Positions 56,073 to 64,000 of a stretch of 64,000 nucleotides of DNA are shown in pieces. The translations under genes and the position numbers were made by a program. Positions within the stretch are counted from its first letter, which is position 1, and every line of letters begins with the position of its first letter. Source of the DNA: Lepidurus packardi (taxonomy: Eukaryota > Arthropoda > Branchiopoda > Notostraca > Triopsidae); NCBI GenBank assembly GCA_023053545.1, contig JAKZAN010000001.1, positions 4,856,565 to 4,920,564 of the forward strand, in the 5' to 3' direction. A model generated the notes under the pieces. That model saw nothing but the letters and a program-made list of their open reading frames with translations. It searched no databases and had not been told where the DNA came from.

Positions 56073-56269
56073 CTTGACTGATGGTTGCCCTGGCTGAAGA
56101 GACTTCGACTTGAAACGCCCAATGGACTCTGACCTCTCGGGTAAACACGACGAAAAAACGAACTCGGTGTCGCTGAAGTATCGCTAGCGGCTTGACTCCT
56201 CGGAAAAGCACTTTTCACAATATGTTGCTTGTCTCACAAACCAACCAAATCCGGTTCCGGAGGACCAAT

Positions 56270-56579
56270 TGTTCTTACGAATTATCACTATGTTGAACAC
56301 CGGCTGGCTAATTTGTTTTTATTATCCATATTGGAAACGGACTTACACCGAGTTAACTTTGATTGTATATAGGATTCAAATTGATTTGACTCAAGTTACA
56401 CATTCAGCACAAAAAACCTCTGTATTTTCGTATTCGACGCGAGCGACTCTCTTCTCACCCCCAACCGTCACGACACTAACAACCATACGTCATAATCCCT
56501 TCTGTCCTTCAGCTCTTCCTTTTCATCTTTCAATTCTTCCTTTTCATCTTTATTCCATTCTTCCGTTTTCGCCTCAACA
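56270..56579 (-). repeat. 5' LTR of the BEL element
   Basis: 310 bp. By orientation it is the promoter-bearing LTR for the minus-strand polyprotein, whose start lies about 200 bp downstream. It is nearly identical to 50362-50670. The leader between it and the ATG (56073-56269) carries the primer-binding site. Confidence 0.92.
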
Positions 56580-56585
56580 GCCGTC

Positions 56586-58432
56586 CATTCCGGGTTATTA
56601 CCGATAATTCTTCCGTCACTTGGCTCTACTCAAAGCAAGTCCTTCCAACCAAGTTCAGCCGCTGGATAATGGCCCTACAAGAGTACGAGATTACGTTTAA
56701 ACACCGCAGTGGTAGGGCAAATGTCATCGCTGACGCCCTATCCCGTGCTCCGGTAGGAACAGCCGAAGACACGACAGTCCCAGCGGAGCTTACAGTTTGC
56801 TCCATCAGCACAAAATTTCCAAGGACCACCCTGGTTTTGATGCAACGGGCCGATGCTAAACTAGCACCCATACTTCAGAAGCTGGACGAATTCGGAGGCG
56901 GTGACGGTATTAGTAACTGCGAAGCCAACGTTTGTATTCGAGACTCGAGTACTGCATCTAAGCGGGAACAAAAACGCTTACACGAGGAATTTGTCATTCG
57001 GCATGGAGTTCTGTACAGGCGTGGAGGCCCTAATGGAAGACCGTCACTCATTGCTATCCCGGCGCCAATGAAGCGGACTATCTTAGAAGAGTGTCACTCG
57101 GGCTCTACGGGCGGACATCTGGGAGTAACCAAAACGATTGCCAGGGTACGACAACGGTATTGGTGGCCGAAACTTCGTCGCCACGTTGGACAGTTCATCG
57201 CCGGATGCCCGCATTGTCAAGTGTACAAACAACCACCGGGGCTAAAAGCCGGGCTACTGCAGTCCATTCCCCCTCCTTCCCGACCTTTCGAAGTCTTGGG
57301 TATCAATCACGTGGGTCCTCTCCCCCGTACAGAAGGAGGCAATCGCCATGTGATCGTTTGTATCGATTATGGTACGAAATGGATTGAAGCTCAAGCCGTC
57401 CCAGATACGACATCCCAAAGAGTCTGCAACTTTCTGATGCAAAACATCGTTCTTCGGCATGGTACACCAAACAAGCTTATCAGCGATCGTGGCACTGGTT
57501 TCACGGCTGAGTTGCTTGAGGAAGTCTTGGAAAAGATGCAAATCCAGCATGCGATGTCTGCCGCCTACCACCCGCAGACCAATGGTTTATGTGAACGGGT
57601 AAATCGGACATTGGTGGAAGTACTATCCGGTCTAGTGACTCCAAGTCAGTCCAGCTGGGATGTGTATGTTACGCAGGCCTGTTTTGCAATCAACACCGCT
57701 GTGCAGGAGAGTACTGGGTTTACGCCGTTCCAGCTCGTGTATGGGAGACATGCAGTTCTGCCCGAAGAAACCAAATATCCCTGGCCAGAAGATGCGCCGG
57801 AAACATACAGCGAATTTCTTGATCGGGTCGAGTCTACGCGTCTGTGGGCCATCGAGAGTGTCAAGTCCAAGCAGAAAAAGCAGAAAACAAATTTTGATGC
57901 CCACCGGAAGCTGTCGGTTCCCTATCACGAAGGAGATTTAGTTTTGGTTCGTCGACGACTACGGGTGGTGGGGAAATGTCAGAAGATGCTCCACAAGTAT
58001 ATAGGACCGTTTCAGGTGGCCGCCAAGCTTACGGAGGTGACCTATCGTGTTATGGATCTCCCAGGCCTAGAGACAAAAAAGGCATTACGAATTTTTCCGG
58101 TCCACGTATCCCAATTGAAGTCGTATCACGAAGGTTATCAGTCGGACGAAAGTGATCAGTCGTTTGAATCGGACGTCGATAGGGGAAATAACACGGGGGA
58201 TTTACAGCCAGGTCCAGCGCAGGAGGAAGCCACGGACGTCCAACAGGTAGCCGGCGGTGGTATAGAACTCGAAGTGCCAGACAACACAAGAGAGGATTCT
58301 GGTGGGATGACGCCGGAAGAAGGGTTGAAAAGTACTGGACGTAACGACATCGGAACAGCGAAGAAGGAGATTGCGTTGAGCCTTCCTGCACGAGTAAGGA
58401 AGCCTCCTAAGCGCTACGTCGAAGAATGTTGA
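56586..58432 (+). pseudogene. pol: Gypsy G2 RNase H tail and integrase
   Basis: The frame continues after the BEL insertion: RNase H tail (DNSSVTWLYSKQ, FSRWIMALQEYEITF, NVIADALSRAP), then integrase with the HHCC site (ECHSGSTGGHLG, CPHCQ). The first catalytic position reads LGINHVGPLP where the family has Asp, so Asp is replaced by Asn. The second Asp (ISDRGTGF) and the Glu (LCERVNRT) are kept. The C-terminal domain (YHEGDLVLVRRR, HKYIGPFQVA) and an acidic tail of about 110 residues follow; the ORF ends at 58432. The Asp-to-Asn change should abolish strand transfer. Confidence 0.88.
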
Positions 58433-58659
58433 ACCGGTTGATGCTAAATTGTATTACGAGTGACCTTGGCACGTGCTTTTGTTTGTGGGAAGTTGGTAAA
58501 ATTGTAGTTTAACGAGGTCTAGCCTTTGTAGTAGTTTTTCCTTTGTAATGGGGTGTTTTTCTTTGTTGGGTATTTTCACTGTCCCGATTGCTTTGAGTGT
58601 ATGTCTTTTTGGAAATTTTAAGAAGTTTGTTAAAATTTATGTGGTCAGGAAAGGCCGAG
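58433..58659 (+). other. 3' untranslated part of Gypsy G2
   Basis: 227 bp between the integrase stop and the 3' LTR. It is T-rich with a purine-rich end AGGAAAGGCCGAG directly before the LTR, the probable polypurine tract for plus-strand priming. No env-like ORF is present. Confidence 0.6.
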
Positions 58660-58804
58660 TGTAGCGGTTCGCGAGTGGAACCGCTAGCGAACCTCCGAGC
58701 AAGTAGAGAGAGAGTTGCGAGGGAGAGTCGTAGAGCGGAGGCGGGAGAAGACAGACGCGAGGGGTGGAGGCGTGGTGCGTACCAGAATTGAACTCCACGC
58801 AACA
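58660..58804 (+). repeat. 3' LTR of Gypsy G2
   Basis: 145 bp, identical by eye to 46405-46549, followed by the target duplication ATAC. Confidence 0.9.
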
Positions 58805-58976
58805 ATACTAATAACAGCTGGAAAGACAAATTCAGATGCAAAACCTGATGAGAGAACGCGTGGTAGCCACACAGATAGCTCGAGCATGAGAATAGCTATA
58901 TTGGATTGGAGTTTTTTCTATTGTGAGTGCATTAGGAAGGATTGATGGGTAACAAACTTCAAACTCTCTATACTAA
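58805..58976 (+). repeat. Unit 4 spacer, continued
   Basis: This continues the spacer broken at 46404 by Gypsy G2: TACTAATAACAGCTGG through CTCTCTATACTAAC. It equals about 10315-10490 in unit 1. The next insertion (hAT) starts after CTAAC at 58976, almost the same spot where Gypsy G3 entered the other spacer copy (39900). Confidence 0.85.
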
Positions 58977-60340
58977 CCAGGCTTGGGCAAAAGTCCAAAA
59001 AAAAGGACTTCGAGCAAGTCCAAATCTGTTTGAAATTATAAAAGGAATTGCAACTCCAAGTCCTAGCATTTTTTTTTCCGGTAGAACCAATTCCAGTTCC
59101 AAGTCCAACTCCCCTCCGCTCCGTCCCAGACAAGTCCAACTCAAGTCCAACTCCTGGCAAATGATTTGAGCAAGTCCGCAAGTCCCCTTACCGGAAATTT
59201 TACTGAAACGGTTAGACACTTTCAAGAAAGTTGAAGCTTTCAAGCTTGAGCAAAGTCAAAAGTCGCAATATTCACTGTACAAATTTTTGATTGCATCGCA
59301 AAAACATCAGATTTTCGAACACATCGGGAACAATTCTTGCTCGGTCAGGTCGCAGAATCTTACCCCCATAACTAAAGATTCGCTCTACTGGAGCTGAAGT
59401 TGCAGGGGTATGTAAGTGGTTAGATGCCAACTTCGCAAGCTTCGGAAACCTATTATTATGAGTTTTCCAAAAGCTGAATACATCAGAAGTTTTGGAGATA
59501 CAAGGTTCAGATAAGTACGCCTCGAGTTCGCTCGAAACAGGAATGGATAGGACTGAACACTGTGGATTTGTAAATAGGAGGCTATCGAGTTCAGACGAGT
59601 TCGTTTCTTCCAAACGAGGACGTTTAGAAGGTGGCGAATTCGTACGTTTTTCGACATGCACTGCAAGTTTCCCGACTATAGACTTACGAATGCTTTCCGC
59701 CTCTTCGCTGTTAATGCACCAACTACCTAACTTGAATCTAGGGTCAAGCGCTGTCGAGATTTTAAAGTAATCAAGCTTCTCATACAGGGAGAGTCTGCTG
59801 TCTACAGATGATTTGAGAACAGATAAGATTCTAGAGCAATGCAAGGCATCGAAAGCACCTAAAAACCGTTGCAAAGCTCTAACGAAAGGTAAAGCATAGC
59901 TAATGGTTGGGCAAGAGTCTGACTGAATTAAATCGGTTACTTCTTCGAATATTTTAAACAACTGAATGAACTCGTTTAAAAAATTTCGGTCGTCCAATGT
60001 AAGCCTGTTGTTCGGGACACATTTATCGAGGTCTTTTGGATTTATCTTGAGAACTGACCGAATAGCCTTAATTTGGGAATTCCAACGCGTGCAGTTAAAG
60101 GACTGTGGGGTAAGTCTCAGTGCATGCAGGGCCTCACTGGTAGACAAGGATTGCTTGCTACGTCTGATGATGTTTGAGATTTTTAGAAAGACAGCTTGAA
60201 AATTTACACAACCCTTCAACCCGTCCCTGACTACCAATTGCAATGTATGGGCGAAACATCTAAGATGAACAATCTCAGAAGGTAGCTCACCGTCCATGTC
60301 GGCTGCAAAACTCTCCCGACTAAACAAGTTAGTTAGCTCA
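58977..60340 (-). mobile_element. hAT transposon, left part only
   Basis: It begins CAGGCTTGGGCAAAAGTCC at 58977, a hAT-like terminus. The first 220 bp contain about ten copies of AAGTCC on either strand (for example GCAAGTCC, CCAAGTCC, GGACTT). Then follows a minus-strand transposase. The element is broken at about 60333-60341 by a BEL/Pao element, and its other end lies beyond the window, so no target duplication can be checked. Confidence 0.75.
59272..60332 (-). pseudogene. hAT transposase, C-terminal 350 residues
   Basis: The open frame reads HLRCFAHTLQLVVRDGL, NCTRWNSQIKAI (the conserved RW region), PRFKLG, and ends with the hAT dimerisation domain: FWKTHNNRFPKLAKLAS, TPATSAPVERIFSYGGKI, RPDRARIVPDVFENLMFL. 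The N-terminal zinc finger and the first catalytic residues are missing because a BEL element was joined at the 5' side. The remaining frame has no stop. It differs in type from the ZMYM1-like hAT at 12279-15951 and resembles ZBED-type hAT proteins. Confidence 0.85.
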
Positions 60341-62880
60341 TCTTGGGGTTACTTGGTGAAGCTTTGTGACACTTGGCGGCGACGCGTTTTATCAAAGCAA
60401 TCACTCGGTAAATCTTTATCAAGCTTGACGAGTTTTTCATGAGCTCGAAGACTTTGCAGTTTTCGGTGGTTGTCAGCGCCCCTGTCCATGGCTTAAGCGA
60501 TATCTCTGGATCATCTGTGGATGGCTCGGATATGGTGGGGCGTGAAGGCCAGGTTTTTTCAGGAAGCTGTAGAAAATCTGGACCCATAAACCAACGATGG
60601 TCTGAAGACAAGTTTTCGACCGGGATACCGCGACTGCACTCGTCGGCGGGGTTAGAAATTCCGGGTATGTGATGCCACTGGCTGGCATTTGAGCCTTCGA
60701 GGATCTCTCCGATTCGGTTTCCGACAAAGGCGTGATACCGACATGTTTTCGAATTGATCCACTGGAGCACTGTTTGGGAGTCGGTCCAGAAGAATATTTG
60801 ATCGATCGGAATTTGCAATTCGGTTTTGACAGTTGTGGCCAGGCGTAAGGCAACAACAGCACCTTGCAATTCGAGTCGTGGAATCGATAATGGTCGTACA
60901 GGTGCCACGCGGGACTTCGCCATAATAAATCTAACGTTTAGATTTCCGTCTTGAGTTATAGACCGTAAATAGGCTACTGCTCCGTAGCCGATTTCGGACG
61001 CGTCGCAGAACACATGCATTTGTGTGGGATGAGAGATTTTGGTTTGAAGGCATCGGGGTATTCGTATGTTTTCGACCAAATGAAGGCTGCCGGCCCATTT
61101 TTGCCAACGGGTAAGGATGTTTGATGGAAGAACGTCATCCCATTCCACGTTTGTCCTCCAAATGTCTTGGAGGAGGGTTTTCGCCGTCAGGATTAGTGGG
61201 GCTAGAAAACCGAGAGGATCGTACACACTCGAAATTGCGCTTAGAATTTGTCGCTTAGTGTGGCACGTGTCGATTGGCTGCTTAATCTTGAAGCGAAAGG
61301 AATCGTCGTTGCAATCCCATAACACGCCCAAAGTTCTCTCTACCGGAAGGTCGTCGAGGTCGAGGTTTAGTTCCGTGTTGCTCCGGATTTCTTTCGGGAT
61401 TGTGCTAAGCACAGTTCGGGATGAGGAGATCCATTGGGTTAGCCGAAATCCTCCTCGGTGTAGAAGTCCGGTGAGCTGCTTGGAAACGGTTATTGCCTCT
61501 TGTTCGGTTGGGAAGGAATCCAGGTAATTGTCAACATAAAAGTTGGATAACACCTTTTCGGCAGCGTCAGGAAAATCCTTCGAAAAATCTCGTGCTGTTC
61601 TTCGCAACGGATACATACATGTGGTCGGAGAAGAAACAGCTCCAAATACATGGACCTGCATTTGGAAGGTTTCGGGGGCGGTGGGAGCTCCTGGACGCCT
61701 CCATACAAAACGAAAAACGGATTGGTCTTGCTCTCGGACGCGTACCTGGTGATACATTTTTTCGATATCGGAGGAAATTTGTATCAAATGCTGTCGGAAC
61801 CGTAGAAGGACTCCTAAGAGGCTGCTTATGAAGTCTGGTCCTTTGATTAACGATTCGTTTAAAGATTTTCCTTCGCAAGTCGCAGAAGCATCAAAGACAA
61901 CACGTATCTTTTTTGGCTTGTTCGGATTGATCACGGCGTGATGAGGTAAGTACCACGTCCGTCCAACTGGTCCAGGTAGTTCAGAACTCTGTAGACGCTT
62001 AGCGAAGCCGCGATCAATGTATTCGTCAATAATATCTGTATAACGAGAGGCCAATGTTGGATCTTGCTTGAATCGACGTTCCAACATAAACAACCGACGT
62101 AGAGCTTGATTTCTATTGTTCGGGAGGACGACGTCATCACTTTTCCACACAAGGCCAATCTCGTAGCGTTCGCCACTATGTCGAGTGGTGGTTTCCAGAA
62201 TGGCCAGTGCTCGTGTTTCTTCTTGAGTTTTCGGATTATCGATGATCTTAACGCCAAGAGAATCAATGCTCCAGAAGTTTTGAACAGTGGCGTCAAGGTC
62301 GGATTCGGGATTATTGCCATGGATGAAGTTGACATGAGGAAACACAGCGCCTTTGGTCCTTGCGGGTTGGGCAAACGATCCAACAACGCACCAACCAAAC
62401 GGTGTTAACAAGGCTTGTAGTCCTCGTGATCCATCCAGTGGCTTCCGCATATCCAAATGCTCGTGGGCTTCCGGTACGTCCATGCCGATCAAAACGGTAA
62501 CTTGCGTGGAGTCAATCAAAGGTATATCGAGGTTTGCTAAATGACTCCATTTCGATTTTTCGGTTGGCCAATTGATCTTTCTTCGGGACAGATTGAGTTT
62601 CGGAACGGTGCTAGCTTTAGGTATTTTGAAGCAACAACGTCCATCCTTAGATGCGGCTTCGAAACTAACAGTTTGGCTCAAAAATTCTGGGTCGCTTCCA
62701 TGGAAGGTACCCAGGCGAAGCAATCGAGATGGACCTTCGAGGTTAAGCTGTTTAGCTGCTCTTTCGTGAATTAGAGAAACTTCGCTTCCTGAATCCAATA
62801 GCGCGAAAGTGTGGAATTGGCGTCCATTTGCTTGTAAACGAATCGGAACAATTGATAAAAGGATGGCCTCGCCTCGGCAG
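60333..62880 (-). pseudogene. pol: BEL/Pao 'B2' Pol: protease, RT, RNase H, truncated
   Basis: The protease has ALLDSGSEVSLIHE. The RT runs RTWYLPHHAVINPNKPKKI, RVVFDASAT, SDIEKMYHQV and then FYVDNYLDS. The family active site is YVDDYLDS, so the second catalytic Asp is replaced by Asn. RNase H follows with HVFCDASEIGYGAVAY and FWTDSQTVLQWI. The frame then stops near the integrase zinc site (KRVAAKCHKASPSN), where it meets the hAT at about 60341. Integrase and the 3' LTR are missing. A frame change separates it from the Gag frame at about 62870. The enzyme should be inactive. Confidence 0.85.
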
Positions 62881-64000
62881 TTGAGGTAGCAGTGGTGCCC
62901 ACATGCCCATGTGAAGTTGAAGCGTCACTGGGCTTCCGGAAGGCCTGCTCTCCGGTCGTAGCTCGTCTAGGGAAGACTCTTTCAGCGCCGTGCAGCAAGG
63001 GATGATGGAAAGATTTGCAACCATCGGTTCCACATTCACGCTTTCGTTTGCAATCTTTCGAGATGTGTTGTTGTACGAGACAGCGAAAACAACATCCCTT
63101 TTCCTTGGCTAGTTGAGCTCGTTCGTTTGGGGTCTTCGATGACAACATGGGACAGCTAGCAGGGTCGTGCCTTTCATCGCAAAAACAGCATTTTCGTTGC
63201 GATGCGGAAAGGTCATCAGCGGTTGCCAATACCGTTGGAAAGGTGGGGTGTGCGGGGTATTTCGTCTGGCTCGGCTTCGGGTCATTCGTCCGTTTACCAT
63301 TGCCAGTGTTCTTCGGGACTGCGAAAAGGGGCCGGACCATCATCTCTGCAGTGACATACTCGTTTAACCAGTTGTCAAAGTCCCTGAGTGTGGGCGACCT
63401 AGTGGGGAGGATTTTGACGAGCTGTCTACCCCATTCACTTCGTAGTTTGTCAGAAAGTTTGTTCATAACTTGCTCCAGTATGCCACCAGAATTCAGCTCG
63501 TGCCCATAACCAGTATGATCGAGTGTGGAAGCGATTCCATGAAGCCTCATGGTGAAAGATTTGAGGGGTTCGAAGTTATCGGTATGAAGGGTTGGGAGAT
63601 CGATTAGATCGCGAAGGTAAGCACGAGAAACGAGACGTGGGTTACCGTATCGATGGTAAAGCTCTTCGAGTGCTTGCCAATAAAGTTGAGGGCTATGGAG
63701 CGAGTCTGCAATGCTCTGGGAGACGTTCGGGTGGAGATATGTACGAAGAAGAGTCAAACGATATGAATCGGAAGGGGCAACGTCATGAACGAGGGTCTTG
63801 AACGACGATATGAACATGGGCCACTCTTTCGGGTCGCCGGAAAACTTCTTAATATCTATTTTCGGTAAGTGAGCGCCAAGCCGGGATGGATTTGCGGATA
63901 ATAGCGGTGTAACCTCGCGTCGTTGGATCCAATCATCGGCTCTGGTAGCAACCGTGAAGTTTTGCGATGCCAACTCAGCGTGATTTAAACTTGCAGAGCT
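62771..64000 (-). CDS. gag: BEL/Pao 'B2' Gag, open to the window edge
   Basis: Over 400 residues on the minus strand, continuing past 64000. The DUF1759-type region has LPKIDIKKFSGDPKEWPMFI and YWQALEELYHRYGNPRLVS. The knuckle region reads CCFCDERHDPASC, CCFRCLVQQHISKDC, then CGTDGCKSFHHPLLH. The Pol frame starts in another frame inside its end (62771-62880). Its 5' start and LTR are outside the window, so I cannot say whether the element is otherwise complete. It differs from the BEL element at 50362-56579. Confidence 0.85.
   Translation of the reverse strand, partial: SSASLNHAELASQNFTVATRADDWIQRREVTPLLSANPSRLGAHLPKIDIKKFSGDPKEWPMFISSFKTLVHDVAPSDSYRLTLLRTYLHPNVSQSIADSLHSPQLYWQALEELYHRYGNPRLVSRAYLRDLIDLPTLHTDNFEPLKSFTMRLHGIASTLDHTGYGHELNSGGILEQVMNKLSDKLRSEWGRQLVKILPTRSPTLRDFDNWLNEYVTAEMMVRPLFAVPKNTGNGKRTNDPKPSQTKYPAHPTFPTVLATADDLSASQRKCCFCDERHDPASCPMLSSKTPNERAQLAKEKGCCFRCLVQQHISKDCKRKRECGTDGCKSFHHPLLHGAERVFPRRATTGEQAFRKPSDASTSHGHVGTTATSTAEARPSFYQLFRFVYKQMDANSTLSRYWIQEAKFL

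Larger units (their letters stand above)
50362..56579 (-). mobile_element. BEL/Pao retrotransposon, apparently intact
   Basis: The 6218-bp element has LTRs of 309 and 310 bp (50362-50670 and 56270-56579) that differ by about three positions. It is flanked by GCCGTC on both sides (50356-50361 and 56580-56585). Read on the minus strand, the 5' LTR is followed by TTGGTCCTCCGGAACCGG, the BEL-type primer-binding region, and the 3' LTR is preceded by a GGGGGGGGAGAA purine tract. One uninterrupted polyprotein ORF fills the interior. Near-identical LTRs and an open ORF suggest a young, possibly active copy. Confidence 0.95.
46405..58804 (+). mobile_element. Full-length Ty3/Gypsy 'G2' with a nested BEL element
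   Basis: The LTRs are 145 bp each (46405-46549 and 58660-58804), start TGTAGCGG and end GCAACA, and I see no difference between them. The target duplication is ATAC (46401-46404 and 58805-58808). The primer-binding-like TGGTGTCAGGAGTGG follows the 5' LTR and a purine-rich AGGAAAGGCCGAG precedes the 3' LTR. Without the 6.2-kb BEL insert the element is about 6.2 kb, with gag, zinc knuckles, protease, RT/RNase H and integrase. It has an in-frame TAA and an integrase active-site change, so this copy is defective despite identical LTRs. Confidence 0.93.

Overview
The window looks like repeat-rich nuclear DNA of an arthropod, most probably a small crustacean of the Daphnia type. The reasons are spliced genes with very short introns (about 50-75 bp), and a mix of BEL/Pao, Ty3/Gypsy, P-element, hAT and FLYWCH-type MULE transposons. 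The species is an inference. I see no bacterial operon, CRISPR array or rRNA. Almost every base that can be assigned is either a duplicated fragment of two host genes or a transposable element.

The backbone is an amplified host locus in which two genes lie head to head. One is a compact phosphatidylserine decarboxylase gene (PISD, minus strand). The other is a broken piece of the nucleolar GTPase gene NOG1/GTPBP4 (plus strand). A dead Gypsy remnant sits against the 3' side of PISD. Unit 0 (1-5499) has the PISD upstream flank, three successive NOG1 fragments and the only long NOG1 3' end. Unit 1 (5500-11384) and unit 2 (11385-20925) are near-identical tandem copies of Gypsy remnant + PISD + NOG1 fragment. 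Unit 3 is only begun (20925-21180). Unit 4 (31606 to about 46400, with its last piece at 58805-58976) is another copy, torn apart by insertions. The frameshifts and stops of the Gypsy remnant and of NOG1 are shared between copies, so the block spread as DNA and not by retrotransposition. The PISD exons stay open in all three copies, with their catalytic motifs and splice sites intact.

Transposons inserted later, many with exact target-site duplications (TSDs): a decayed hAT in the NOG1 exon of unit 0 (3288-5075, TSD GTTACTCC); an intact hAT in unit 2 (12279-15951, TSD AGCATATG); a MULE with 845-bp terminal inverted repeats and an intact 11-exon transposase gene (26323-31432, TSD AAATTTAAC); a LINE in the Gypsy remnant of unit 4 (32802-37367); an internally deleted Gypsy (39901-45577) whose LTR was hit by a P element (40084-44484, TSD TCACTCAG); a second Gypsy (46405-58804, TSD ATAC) that carries an apparently intact BEL/Pao element (50362-56579); and finally a third hAT (from 58977) cut by another BEL/Pao element that runs off the right edge.

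The stretch 21181-26322 is mostly unassigned. It holds a MITE-like element, a possible decayed cysteine-rich spliced gene, and a short ORF whose upstream region was separated from it by the MULE.

The points I find most worth pursuing are the three-copy PISD gene with its unusual start exon, the five duplicated phase-0 mini-exons in the MULE transposase gene, and the intact hAT, MULE and BEL elements that look recent.
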